From: Bacillus sp. MYb209
GTDB lineage: Bacteria > Bacillota > Bacilli > Bacillales > Bacillaceae_G
Assembly (NCBI RefSeq): GCF_002975175.1
Contig: NZ_PCNZ01000003.1
Location: 62,001 to 126,000, forward strand
Reading direction: 5' to 3'
DNA length: 64,000 bases
A program made the position numbers and the translations under genes. Within the stretch, counting starts at the first letter, position 1. Every line of letters begins with the position of its first letter. This document shows positions 1 through 8,550 of the stretch, one piece after another. Under the pieces are notes generated by a model. The model saw nothing but the letters and a program-made list of their open reading frames with translations, ran no database searches and was not told the DNA's origin.

Positions 1-1435
1 TAACACGCTCCATTAAGTTCCTTACCTTATCTGCAGTTTCTTTTTTAATCGGATTCCCTATTTCTTTAGGTTGATTTTCCATAATAACTTGTTTATTTGT
101 TGGATTTACAACCTTGTCAACAATATAAGGTTGCATCATTTTCCCGTCATTTGCTATAGCTGTGGCCGCTTGTACGATTTGAATAGGAGTTACAGTTGAA
201 CCTTGACCGAAAGAAGTAGTAACTTGTTGAATTTGAGTATTTAACAATAATGTATTTTTACTTTCTCCAGGCAAATCTATCCCTGTTTTTTGATTGAAAC
301 CAAATTTGTTCATATATTGCTTGAATTTATTTGGTTTCAGTAACTGGTCTTCTAAAATAGAAAAAGCAACGTTTGATGACCGTTCAAACCCTTCATCAAA
401 TGTAATTGAGCCCCATCCATAGCCGCCATTATGATCTTTAATCTCCGCTGAACCAACTGCGTATTTTCCTGATTGGAAATATTCTTTCCCGTTATATACG
501 CCTTCATTAATTGCAGCAGCTAATGTGAAAACTTTCATTGTAGAACCTGGTTCGAATGCGTTCGCAATTGGATCATTTAAAAAATATTCAATGTCTCCCT
601 TATTAGGATTATAACTAGGCTTACTAGACATTGCTAAAACTTTACCTGTTTTTGGATCTGCAATGATTCCTACTAACATAGAAGGATCATAGTGTTGCTC
701 CGCTTTATTCATCGCGTCTTCTAAAAAACTATTAATTTGTTTATCAAGCGTAAGATATACGTTATTTCCATTTTTAGCAGGTTCTACTTTTCCTATATCA
801 TTTGTAAGTGGGATACCTCTTCGTGAACCTACATATTCTACATTTCCGTTTGTAGAGCGTAAATATTTATCTAAACTTTTTTCAAGCCCAAACTTCCCCT
901 CCGCATTACCTTTATCGTCCGGTCTTGCAAAACCAAGTATATACGAGGCGAAATCTTCATTTGGGTATACTCTGGCTTTTTCTGTTGTAAACGATACACC
1001 TGGTATTTTCAAATTATTAATTTCTTCCTTCGCTTCTCTAGATAAATTACGTCCAATTTTACCAATTTCAACTTGCGTACGTCCTTCATGAAAATTTTTC
1101 ATGATCTCCTCTTTATCAACTTCAAGCGCATCTGCTAAACGTTGTGCAGTATCTTCTTTATCTTTTAATTTATCTTTTCCTTTTAAGTTTACAACGATGC
1201 GATATGTCGTTGAGTCTTGGACTAATACTTTACCGTTTTGATCATAAATTGTCCCGCGATTTGCCTCTAAAACTCCATTTTTGTTTTGTTGTTCATTCGC
1301 AAGATCTTTTACATTAACACTATGCACGACTCCTACTGCTTGAATATAAAATATACGTAAAAGCATAGTAAGGAACAAAACAATAAAAACAATCATCATA
1401 TATCGAGCGCCTTTATTCGTTTGAAGTTTATGCAT
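1..1435 (-). CDS. Class B penicillin-binding protein (transpeptidase), C-terminus cut by window edge
   Basis: Peptidoglycan DD-transpeptidase anchored by one N-terminal membrane segment (about residues 14-32), followed by a PBP dimerisation domain and the transpeptidase domain. The nucleophile motif STMK is at about residue 298 and an SSN motif at about 351; the KTG motif and any PASTA repeats would lie beyond base 1, so the gene is incomplete here by position, not by mutation. The ATG at 1435 follows a GGCGAGGAGA ribosome binding site. The family resembles PBP2B/SpoVD-type septal or sporulation transpeptidases, but without the C-terminus the subgroup cannot be settled. No operon partner is visible on the right, where bcrC has its own terminator. 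Confidence 0.9.
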   Translation of the reverse strand, partial: MHKLQTNKGARYMMIVFIVLFLTMLLRIFYIQAVGVVHSVNVKDLANEQQNKNGVLEANRGTIYDQNGKVLVQDSTTYRIVVNLKGKDKLKDKEDTAQRLADALEVDKEEIMKNFHEGRTQVEIGKIGRNLSREAKEEINNLKIPGVSFTTEKARVYPNEDFASYILGFARPDDKGNAEGKFGLEKSLDKYLRSTNGNVEYVGSRRGIPLTNDIGKVEPAKNGNNVYLTLDKQINSFLEDAMNKAEQHYDPSMLVGIIADPKTGKVLAMSSKPSYNPNKGDIEYFLNDPIANAFEPGSTMKVFTLAAAINEGVYNGKEYFQSGKYAVGSAEIKDHNGGYGWGSITFDEGFERSSNVAFSILEDQLLKPNKFKQYMNKFGFNQKTGIDLPGESKNTLLLNTQIQQVTTSFGQGSTVTPIQIVQAATAIANDGKMMQPYIVDKVVNPTNKQVIMENQPKEIGNPIKKETADKVRNLMERV

Positions 1436-1642
1436 ACTAATCTCCTCGCCTTTCCAATGTATTAATGTGAATATGCGCTACTAAATATGTTCTTTATTAT
1501 ATTAGATACTATCTTTTTCGAAGTTTTTTTACTAATTCCTCTATAACAATAAGAAAACCAGCTCTGTTGCTATTTGTTTTTTATTAATTTTGTATTTTTA
1601 ACATAAAATACGGTAAGTGAAATTTAAGAATTTTCAAATAAA

Positions 1643-1667
1643 AAGAACCTACTTTTTGTAGGTTCTT
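1643..1667 (-). terminator. Rho-independent terminator of bcrC
   Basis: A perfect 10-bp stem (AAGAACCTAC / GTAGGTTCTT) with a five-base loop lies directly after the bcrC stop and is followed on the minus strand by a T-rich run. Confidence 0.85.
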
Positions 1668-1671
1668 ACGA

Positions 1672-2271
1672 TTAAGCTATATGGTTATATTTCGCTAAAA
1701 AAGGAACTCGTTTTGCTACTAGTGCATACATTTTGAAAATAAAACTAGCTAATGGTTCAAGTATACGTGTGCTTTGTATTACTAATCCACTTGTAATAAA
1801 TGTTAAGAACGCAGCACCAAGTATATCTAGAGGATAATGAACACCTACGTACATGCGTGATACACCGACTAATATTGCCCATATAAGCGCGATATATTTA
1901 AGCTTTTCTCCTCTTAGAATAAATACGAAAGCAATCGAAAATACAAGTACAGAATGATCACTTACAAATGATGAATCTGCTGCATGCGGTACTAATTGAT
2001 TTACATGATGTGTAATAAAAGGACGCGGATGATAATATACCGCATGTATAAGAACATTTACTAATAATGCAATACTAACTGAAAGTGTCGTATATAACAC
2101 TGTATATTGTTTTCTAATTGCATTCTCTTTCTTTCCATTATTGAACCATAAGATAAGCATAAATAGTATAGCTACATATGGAACACTATTTGTAATAGCG
2201 ATCATTAGCGTATCTAATAGCTTGGATGATCCAGCAAAATTATTAATCCATTGAAATACTGTGTAATTCAT
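1672..2271 (-). CDS. bcrC: Undecaprenyl-diphosphatase BcrC (PAP2 family)
   Basis: Integral membrane phosphatase that converts undecaprenyl pyrophosphate to the monophosphate, recycling the lipid carrier for wall synthesis and giving bacitracin resistance. The PAP2 signature is intact: HPRPF with the basic residue and RP pair, the SDHS motif (PSGH equivalent), and SRMYVGVHYPLD with the catalytic arginine and histidine. Five to six hydrophobic segments are seen. The length of 199 aa and the opening MNYTVFQWI closely match B. subtilis BcrC. ATG at 2271 has an AAGGAGAGAG site. It stands alone, but fits the bacitracin-defence theme of the Bce-like genes at 42-52 kb. Confidence 0.92.
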   Translation of the reverse strand: MNYTVFQWINNFAGSSKLLDTLMIAITNSVPYVAILFMLILWFNNGKKENAIRKQYTVLYTTLSVSIALLVNVLIHAVYYHPRPFITHHVNQLVPHAADSSFVSDHSVLVFSIAFVFILRGEKLKYIALIWAILVGVSRMYVGVHYPLDILGAAFLTFITSGLVIQSTRILEPLASFIFKMYALVAKRVPFLAKYNHIA

Positions 2272-2508
2272 ATTACTCTCTCCTTATTATTTCTCATTGT
2301 ACTTTAAATAAAGATACAAGTGTTCTTGATTTACACAGTATACAACATCAATATGAAAATGGGCTTAAACTTTTCTCATCTAATTCTCATTTTGTTACTA
2401 TTCATTTGACAATCGTGTAACTATTTACACGAGCTAAATATGTATAAAGGTTGTAAAATATTTTATATAGTAGGGTAAACACTCTATGCATGAATATACT
2501 AAATATTA

Positions 2509-2542
2509 AAAAAGGAGGAATACATGATGTATTCCTCCTTTT
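2509..2542 (-). terminator. Terminator of the 2.6-4.7 kb two-component operon
   Basis: A long near-perfect hairpin (AAAAGGAGGAATAC / GTATTCCTCCTTTT) lies about 40 bases past the kinase stop, with a T-run on the minus strand side. The AGGAGG is part of the stem and is not a real ribosome binding site. Confidence 0.8.
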
Positions 2543-2580
2543 GAAGAGCTCTTCTGAATGGGGTTTTCTACCTTTTACTA

Positions 2581-3996
2581 TCAATGAGTAGCGTAAGGAA
2601 ATGTAATCGTAACAATTGTTCCTTCATTTTCTTTACTGTCTAATTGAATAGTTCCGTTATATTTTTCTACAAGCCTTTTGGCAATAGATAGACCCAGACC
2701 ATTTCCACCCTGTTTTCGACTTCTCGCTTTATCAACTCGATAAAAGCGATTAAGAACAAAAGGTAAATCTGCTTCAGGTATGCCCGCTCCATGATCTATT
2801 ATGCAAATTTTAATTTTTCCCGATTGTAAACTTGATTCAATGCAAATATACTGATTTACTTCTTTTGTATATTTCACTGCATTATCCATTACAATAATAA
2901 TAATTTGTTCTAAGTAAGATGAGGGCATTGAAACATATGCTTCATCTGCATCCAATTTCATATCAAATTGAAAGTCAGTTTGAAGTACTGCAAAGTTTTG
3001 TGTAACTTGTTTTAATACGCTATTAACATGGACTCGTTCGACTGCTATTGGATGCATCTGTTCTGATTCAGCTCTTGATAGCTCTAGCAATTCTGAAACT
3101 AATTTATTTAATCGATCTACTTCTTTCAGACTGGATTGAAGAGATTTATCCAATACTGCTGAATCATTTTTCCCCCATCGATTCAGCAGTGATAAGTGTC
3201 CTTGAATAATTGTTAATGGTGTTCTTAATTCATGTGATGCGTCTTCCACAAACTGTTTTTGCTGTGTAAAAGAAGTTTCTACTTCATCCATCATTTCGTT
3301 AAAAAGAATCGATAATTTTGCGAGTTCATCATTATTTTCTCGTACTAGAACCCTTTCATTTAGTCCGTTTTTCTTAATCCGCTTCATCGTATCCGTTATG
3401 TTTTGAACACTCGATAAAAGCTTTTTCGTTATAAGTATCCCGCCTAAAAAACTAAACACTAATCCACATATCCCAGCGATAACCATTACCACTAAAATTA
3501 TTTTTAATAAATGATCAAATGTCTCTAAGTTTTTCGCAAGTTCAATAGTTCCAGTAAATTTTTTTGTTTGAATGGGAATGCGCTCAACTAATATTCGATC
3601 TTCTATATGTCTTTTTATAAATGATTCATCTTGTGTAACTTTTTTTGGCTCTATCCACGCTTCATTAAAATCTCGCGAAACAGTAACAATGGGTTTTCCA
3701 TCATTTCCTATAATACGAATCATTTGATGTTTATCAATCATGTTGTTAAGAAATTCTTTACTGTTTTCAAATGTTTTGCTCGAGAGCGTATCATTTTTAT
3801 CTTGGAAATATGCCGCTATTTCTGTCACTTGTCTATTTATTTGCTTCTGTTCATAATCTATAGTCCACTTATTAATTACAATGAATTGTAAAGCGCTATA
3901 CAAAATAAACAAAATGAATACTAGTGTAGTGGACCAAAGTGTTAATTTCCACTTTATAGGTAGATTTCGAATTCGGTACATAATATTTTTAATCAT
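2581..3996 (-). CDS. Sensor histidine kinase, ArlS/YkoH-like
   Basis: Membrane sensor kinase of 471 aa. One membrane segment lies near residues 17-40, an extracellular domain of about 125 residues follows, and the second segment is near 164-190. After these come a HAMP linker (about 190-245), a HisKA domain with DASHELRTP (phospho-acceptor His255), and an HATPase domain with the N box (DNAVKYT) and G boxes (DHGAGIP, GGNGLGLSIAK). The QFVEDASHELRTP context and the NRWGKND stretch resemble ArlS and YkoH. It overlaps the response regulator by four bases (ATGA), so the two are translationally coupled. The signal is unknown. Confidence 0.9.
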   Translation of the reverse strand: MIKNIMYRIRNLPIKWKLTLWSTTLVFILFILYSALQFIVINKWTIDYEQKQINRQVTEIAAYFQDKNDTLSSKTFENSKEFLNNMIDKHQMIRIIGNDGKPIVTVSRDFNEAWIEPKKVTQDESFIKRHIEDRILVERIPIQTKKFTGTIELAKNLETFDHLLKIILVVMVIAGICGLVFSFLGGILITKKLLSSVQNITDTMKRIKKNGLNERVLVRENNDELAKLSILFNEMMDEVETSFTQQKQFVEDASHELRTPLTIIQGHLSLLNRWGKNDSAVLDKSLQSSLKEVDRLNKLVSELLELSRAESEQMHPIAVERVHVNSVLKQVTQNFAVLQTDFQFDMKLDADEAYVSMPSSYLEQIIIIVMDNAVKYTKEVNQYICIESSLQSGKIKICIIDHGAGIPEADLPFVLNRFYRVDKARSRKQGGNGLGLSIAKRLVEKYNGTIQLDSKENEGTIVTITFPYATH

Positions 3997-4667
3997 TTCA
4001 TTATATATCCAGCACCGCGGACCGTTTGGATATACTCCTCCTTATCTACACTATGTAACTTATTACGTAAATAACGAACATATACATCAACGATATTCGT
4101 CTCAACCATTGCATCATATCCCCATACTTGATCAAGTAAAATATCACGGGTAAGTACTCGATTAATATTTTTCATAAACATAAGCAATAGCTCGAATTCT
4201 TTATTTGTAAGTTCGATTTCTTCATTTCCTTTAGTTATAGTCCGAGATTCAATTTGAAGCTGTAAGTCTTTAAACGTAAGAGAAGATGTGTGCTTATGCT
4301 CTATATTTTCTTCTCTTCTAAATATAACTCTCATACGTGCTAAAAGTTCTTCAATCGCAAACGGTTTTGGAAGATAATCATCAGCTCCACTATCTAACCC
4401 TGTCACACGGTCCATAATACTATCACGAGCAGTCAACATAATAATAGGTGTATTTTTAGTTGCTCTTAGTCGACGACATACTTCCAGTCCATTTAATCCT
4501 GGTAACATTAAATCAAGTAAAATGAGGTCATAACTATTTTCAAGTGCTGCTTCTAATCCCTTTCTTCCATCAAGTTGTATATCTACTTTATATCCTTCAT
4601 ACTTTAATTCTAATTCTAAAAAATCTGCTAAGCTTTCCTCATCTTCAATAATTAATATATGTTGCAA
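3993..4667 (-). CDS. OmpR-family response regulator, ArlR/YkoG-like
   Basis: Response regulator with an N-terminal receiver domain (acidic pair in IIEDEE, phospho-acceptor Asp in LILLDLMLPG, Lys in YLPKPF) and a C-terminal winged-helix DNA-binding domain ending in VRGAGYIMK. It forms one operon with the downstream kinase. Two starts are possible: GTG at 4673 sits only two or three bases from the AGGAGGAA site, while TTG at 4667 has eight-base spacing and gives MQHILIIEDE, which aligns better with ArlR. I therefore prefer 4667. Target genes cannot be read from the sequence. Confidence 0.9.
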   Translation of the reverse strand: MQHILIIEDEESLADFLELELKYEGYKVDIQLDGRKGLEAALENSYDLILLDLMLPGLNGLEVCRRLRATKNTPIIMLTARDSIMDRVTGLDSGADDYLPKPFAIEELLARMRVIFRREENIEHKHTSSLTFKDLQLQIESRTITKGNEEIELTNKEFELLLMFMKNINRVLTRDILLDQVWGYDAMVETNIVDVYVRYLRNKLHSVDKEEYIQTVRGAGYIMK

Positions 4668-4679
4668 CGACACTTCCTC

Positions 4680-5210
4680 CTATACGATTAAATGAATAAG
4701 TAATCCTATTTCGAATATAACCGCAATGAATTGATGTACTTTTCGATACATCTTCAATTTTGTTTTCTGATTAGATTTCTGTAAAACAAATCCCGCAACC
4801 CCTAATGTTATTAAGGTTAAAAGAGAAAATATACCACTGTATATTAGTATTATATGACGACTTCCTTTTATTAAAAAGTAAACACCGTGAGTAGTCGCAA
4901 CAGCTATTACAGCGTATCCAATTAATACGTGAAAATGTTTTATAAAAAGATATAGCTCTTTAATTATTTTAAATCCGTGTATATTTTTCTTCTTTAAAAA
5001 TAACCATATATGACGTAAGAACCATAATGATGCAGCTATAATTGCCCCATATTCACCGAAAGAACCTAATTTCTTATTTAACCATTGTACATTTAATACG
5101 TTCCCGTACATAACATTAATAAATAGCAATTCTACACTGCAAATAATAATAGTAATACCTATTATTTTAACATAAATATGGAAATATTTATTTCTAAGTA
5201 TTTTCTCCAT
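4680..5210 (-). CDS. Membrane protein with haem-ligand-like histidines (ferric reductase/cytochrome b-like)
   Basis: Predicted membrane protein of 176 aa with five or so hydrophobic segments. Histidine pairs fall in two helices (KHFHVLIGYAVIAVATTHG and KVHQFIAVIFEIGLLIH), a pattern seen in di-haem transmembrane domains of ferric reductase-like or cytochrome b561-like proteins; this assignment is an inference. An ATG at 5312 would add 34 residues but has no ribosome binding site, whereas ATG 5210 has AAGGGGA about ten bases upstream. It ends 13 bases before the response regulator start and may be the first gene of the arl-like operon. Confidence 0.65.
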   Translation of the reverse strand: MEKILRNKYFHIYVKIIGITIIICSVELLFINVMYGNVLNVQWLNKKLGSFGEYGAIIAASLWFLRHIWLFLKKKNIHGFKIIKELYLFIKHFHVLIGYAVIAVATTHGVYFLIKGSRHIILIYSGIFSLLTLITLGVAGFVLQKSNQKTKLKMYRKVHQFIAVIFEIGLLIHLIV

Positions 5211-5318
5211 TTTATTTAATCCCCTTGCTTTTAAAGGCTCTGTAATCAGCAGTCTATCAAATAAAAAAGAAAGGAGCATGAGAGAAAGATTAAAATAAAA
5301 TGAGAATTTCAAAACTAC

Positions 5319-5837
5319 TTAAACTTTGTATCGATCATTTTTCGCTAAAATTATTATCTTTTGAATAAATGGGGCCTTTGCATTTGTATATGAAACACGA
5401 TCAAAAGGATATGTAGCAGCAAGCATCTCTTTTAATTTTCTATATTCTTCACGTGCCCACTCATGATTTATTAGAAAGTCTCGAAATAAAAGGTTGTTCC
5501 TCCATTCCTCGCTATTATAAATATAAACATGTAAATGGTGGGTACCAGCTCTCCATTTACCCTTTCTAAAAAAACGCCAATTAGGTGTTTTTTTAGGAAC
5601 ATATTCATAGCCAATTTCTGCTAGTGGTTCCCTCCAATTTTCGGTAATTTGTAAATTTGTTACGCCGATCATCATATCAATAAGAGGTTTAGCCCCTAAT
5701 CCTTCTACGGCTGTGCTTCCTATATGTTCAATAGTGATAATTTCTTCATTTAGTAACGGCACAATTTTATTTTTTTCATTTAAAAACTCTGTATGCCAAT
5801 AATGTTGGTACGGTTTAATTATGATTTTTCCATCCAT
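5319..5837 (-). CDS. GrpB family protein (nucleotidyltransferase fold)
   Basis: A 172-aa GrpB/UPF0157 protein, recognised by EHIGSTAVEGLGAKPLIDMMIGV near residue 38 onward, the typical GSTA(V) signature with two acidic residues, and by THHLHVY further on. The family has a nucleotidyltransferase fold, but its substrate is not established. ATG 5837 is preceded by AAGGAGGAAAG. It lies just upstream of the haem-like membrane protein on the same strand with a gap of about 100 bases, so an operon link is possible but unproven. Confidence 0.85.
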   Translation of the reverse strand: MDGKIIIKPYQHYWHTEFLNEKNKIVPLLNEEIITIEHIGSTAVEGLGAKPLIDMMIGVTNLQITENWREPLAEIGYEYVPKKTPNWRFFRKGKWRAGTHHLHVYIYNSEEWRNNLLFRDFLINHEWAREEYRKLKEMLAATYPFDRVSYTNAKAPFIQKIIILAKNDRYKV

Positions 5838-5963
5838 TTTCTTTCCTCCTTATAACTGTACATCATTATATTTATAAAATTTAAGTTTATTAACCTAGGG
5901 ATTTCACAAAATATGTCGAATACTGTAATAGACAACTTAAGTATATTAAATATGAGGTGAATA

Positions 5964-6845
5964 ATGAAAGATATTCCAGTTGAAATCCAGTTAAATACTG
6001 TCACATTCCAACTAAAAAAACATCATAATTTTGATTGGCTTACGAAACTAGGAACAGTATTTGCAGTTTTTGACCAACAAGATTCCGGTAATATAAGTTT
6101 CGGTGTTGAAAAGAATGGGAAAAAGAAGTTTATTAAATATGCAGGGGCACAAACACTCGCATATAACGCTTCTGCAAATGAAGCTATAAAAAGATTAAAA
6201 AACTCAGTTACTATATACAATGAATTAAAACACGTTTCTCTTATAAATTTAATTGATCACTACCCTGTACAGCATGGATATGCTTTAATTTTTGATTGGT
6301 TTGACGGTGAATGTCTTCACCCGCACTGGAGTTTCCCACCCCCAGCAAAATACAATGATCCTAACTCACCATTTTATAAATATAAGAGATTATCCGTTAG
6401 GGATCGACTAATTTCATTAAACTCTATTTTTTCTTTCCATGTTTATGTAGAACAAAAAAACTATGTGGCAATTGATTTTTACGATGGGAGTATTTTATAT
6501 AACTTTAAAACAAATGAAACAAAAATTTGCGACATTGATTTATACAGTAAAAAACCTTATGTAAATACAATGGGAAGACTTTGGGGTTCATCACGTTTTA
6601 TGTCACCTGAAGAGTTTCAGCTTAACTCTATAATAGACGGAAAAACAAACGTATTTAATATGGGGGCTATAGCTTTTGCACTTTTAGGTGGCGGGCAAGA
6701 TCGTTCCTTTATAAAATGGGAAGCTAGTGAAGGCTTATATGAATTAGCATACCGTGCTGTAAATGAAAATCGCAGTGAGCGCTATGCGTCAATGGAAGAA
6801 TTTAATAATGAATGGTTAAAAGTATATAACGCTGAAAAGCTATAA
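5964..6845 (+). CDS. Atypical serine/threonine protein kinase-like protein
   Basis: A 293-aa cytosolic protein with a recognisable but eroded protein-kinase fold. The phosphate-anchoring lysine would be Lys58 in KKFIKY. The catalytic loop reads AIDFYDGSILYNF: the Asp of HRD is kept (Asp171), while the histidine, the arginine and the Mg-binding Asn (here Ser176) are not. The DFG position reads DID (190-192). An APE-like SPEEF follows at about 214, then a plausible C-lobe. Glycine-rich loop spacing is poor. It may be a weak kinase or a pseudokinase. ATG 5964 has an AGGTGA site. It is monocistronic, and the next gene is a sensor kinase. Confidence 0.7.
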   Translation: MKDIPVEIQLNTVTFQLKKHHNFDWLTKLGTVFAVFDQQDSGNISFGVEKNGKKKFIKYAGAQTLAYNASANEAIKRLKNSVTIYNELKHVSLINLIDHYPVQHGYALIFDWFDGECLHPHWSFPPPAKYNDPNSPFYKYKRLSVRDRLISLNSIFSFHVYVEQKNYVAIDFYDGSILYNFKTNETKICDIDLYSKKPYVNTMGRLWGSSRFMSPEEFQLNSIIDGKTNVFNMGAIAFALLGGGQDRSFIKWEASEGLYELAYRAVNENRSERYASMEEFNNEWLKVYNAEKL

Positions 6846-6851
6846 AAACTA

Positions 6852-6896
6852 CATACATTATAAAAGCACATGTAAAACTCGTACTTTTATAATGTA
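6852..6896 (+). repeat. Inverted repeat between the kinase-like gene and the KinB-like gene
   Basis: TACATTATAAAAG pairs with CTTTTATAATGTA across a loop of about 17 bases. There is no T-run, so it is either a weak terminator or a regulatory dyad in front of the KinB-like kinase. Confidence 0.4.
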
Positions 6897-6939
6897 TAAT
6901 ACATATGGAATTGAAATTCAGGATAACGGGGCATGTATT

Positions 6940-8211
6940 ATGAACTTTGTTTACATTAATCAAAATGTTTTAAATAATCTTCTTTATATTTTAAGCAGTA
7001 TATTTATTTTTTATTTTATTTATGATAGTGGGTACTTCGGGAAGAAATATAAGAAACTACTTATCATTCTTTGTACGAGCATCCCATTAATTTTATGTAT
7101 GCGGTATCCCATCTATATGGATGAAGATTGTATTCACGATTTAAGACAAATCCCCTTTTTAATTGGTACACTTTATGGTGGATTTCCTGTCGGTATTGCA
7201 TTACTCATGATTTTATTAATAACACGTTTTATGTTTTATGGTTTTAGCCTGTTAACAATCATTGTTTATGGAACGATGTTAATAATTACAGCATTCTCAT
7301 CATCAAAATTTAATACATACAATCGGAAAATGAAAGTAGCTTCATCTATGTTTTTAACTTTTTTCCTTGCAATATTTACAACAGTAATTGTTTTAACTCT
7401 ATCAGATTTTGAAGTAAATAATTTGTACATTATTTATTTCATTCTATTACCAACTATTTTAATATTATTTATGGTCTATTTTAATGAGGTTTTAAAAGAT
7501 GCAATATTCATGCGATCAAAATTAATAAAAGTTGAAAAAATGGAGATTGTCAGCCAACTCGCTGCAAGTATTTCACATGAAGTAAGGAATCCATTGACTG
7601 TTGTAAAAGGATTTACCCAACTTTTAAAAACACCTAATATAACTCAACAATCCAAAGATGAGTATATTGAACATATTCTTGAAGAGTTAAACCGTGCACA
7701 AGCAATTATTGATGATTACTTAACTTTTGCCAAACCGGCTTCAGAAAGACTAAATCATATTTCAGTGGAGCACGAGTTAAATCGAGTTATTAATATGATG
7801 TTGCCTTTTTGTAACATGAATAATATTAATATTACAAAAGAGTTCTCAGAGGGAACAATTATTGGTAATACACAGCACTTCCATCAATGCTTTTTAAATT
7901 TAATAAAAAACAGTATAGAAGCAATGCCAAGTGGCGGCAATCTAATTATTTCTGTAACTGTTAGTAATAATAAGATCATAATAAGGATTCAAGATAGTGG
8001 AATTGGAATGTCGCAAGAGCAAATTAATCGATTTGGCGAACCATATTTTAGTACAAAAACGAAAGGTACGGGTTTAGGAACGATGGTTGCTGTAAAAATT
8101 ATCGAAACGATGCGAGGCACATTGAAAATCCGAAGTGTTATAAATAAAGGAACTACTTTAACCATCACGTTACCTAAATACAGTAATGAGGAGATTTCGT
8201 ATAATAAATGA
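6940..8211 (+). CDS. KinB-like sporulation sensor histidine kinase
   Basis: Membrane histidine kinase of about 423 aa. The N-terminal 200 residues form five or six membrane segments (5TM-5TMR_LYT type), with a conserved-looking acidic loop (YPIYMDEDCIHD). A HisKA domain follows (SISHEVRNPLT, the HEVRNP box of sporulation kinases), then an HATPase domain (NSIEAMPSGG, DSGIGM, GTGLGTMVA). There is no response regulator next to it, so it is an orphan kinase that may feed the Spo0F/Spo0A phosphorelay. An upstream ATG at 6892 lies inside a hairpin and lacks a ribosome binding site; ATG 6940 with a weak GGGGC is preferred. Confidence 0.85.
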   Translation: MNFVYINQNVLNNLLYILSSIFIFYFIYDSGYFGKKYKKLLIILCTSIPLILCMRYPIYMDEDCIHDLRQIPFLIGTLYGGFPVGIALLMILLITRFMFYGFSLLTIIVYGTMLIITAFSSSKFNTYNRKMKVASSMFLTFFLAIFTTVIVLTLSDFEVNNLYIIYFILLPTILILFMVYFNEVLKDAIFMRSKLIKVEKMEIVSQLAASISHEVRNPLTVVKGFTQLLKTPNITQQSKDEYIEHILEELNRAQAIIDDYLTFAKPASERLNHISVEHELNRVINMMLPFCNMNNINITKEFSEGTIIGNTQHFHQCFLNLIKNSIEAMPSGGNLIISVTVSNNKIIIRIQDSGIGMSQEQINRFGEPYFSTKTKGTGLGTMVAVKIIETMRGTLKIRSVINKGTTLTITLPKYSNEEISYNK

Positions 8212-8241
8212 AAAAGGAGCTATTAAGCTCCTTTTTCATTT
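8206..8241 (+). terminator. Terminator of the KinB-like gene
   Basis: A perfect 16-bp stem (AAATGAAAAAGGAGCT and its complement) with loop ATTA overlaps the TGA stop codon and carries its own T-run. Confidence 0.85.
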
Positions 8242-8315
8242 ATTTCGATACAAAAAGTATCTGCTATGTTTTTTAAAGTTTACATTTTTTAGAGACTAAT
8301 TAGAAATTAGTACCC

Positions 8316-8414
8316 TTAGCTCCAACAGCTACATCCAACAATAATTAATAAAATAAATAACACAACTAATAATGCGAAACCTCCACCAAAACCACAAGAA
8401 CCGCCGAAACTCAT
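8316..8414 (-). CDS. YjcZ-family small sporulation peptide
   Basis: A 32-aa hydrophobic peptide. It begins MSFGGSCGFGGGF, continues with a single membrane helix (ALLVVLFILLIIVG) and ends CSCWS. This Gly/Cys-rich start with the FALLVVLFILLIIVG helix is the hallmark of the YjcZ family, small proteins of spore-forming bacilli with little known function. ATG 8414 is preceded by AGGAGGAGAAAAT on the minus strand. About 65 bases upstream a CATACTGTA element (minus strand of 8478-8486) fits the -10 of mother-cell sigma E/K promoters, though no clear -35 is seen. Confidence 0.85.
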   Translation of the reverse strand: MSFGGSCGFGGGFALLVVLFILLIIVGCSCWS

Positions 8415-8526
8415 ATTTTCTCCTCCTTTTGGTTTGAAAACTAATAGGTAGTTGATCATTTTAACTGGTCCGTATTATACAGTATGTGTATCTCCCTTTT
8501 TTGAGCATGTCTTCATAAAATTAGTA

Positions 8527-8550
8527 AAAGTACTCTATTGAGAGTGCTTT
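8527..8550 (-). terminator. Probable terminator of the ECF transporter operon
   Basis: A 10-bp hairpin (AAAGYACTCT / AGAGTGCTTT, one wobble) overlaps the EcfT stop and is followed on the minus strand by TTTTACTAATTTT. Confidence 0.5.

Noticed and set aside
2402-2584. 60-codon frame on the minus strand after the ArlS-like gene
   Set aside because: It runs through the terminator hairpin at 2509-2542 and has no RBS outside the stem.
6892-6939. Upstream ATG extension of the KinB-like kinase
   Set aside because: The ATG is inside an inverted repeat and lacks a ribosome binding site; the membrane domain is complete from 6940.
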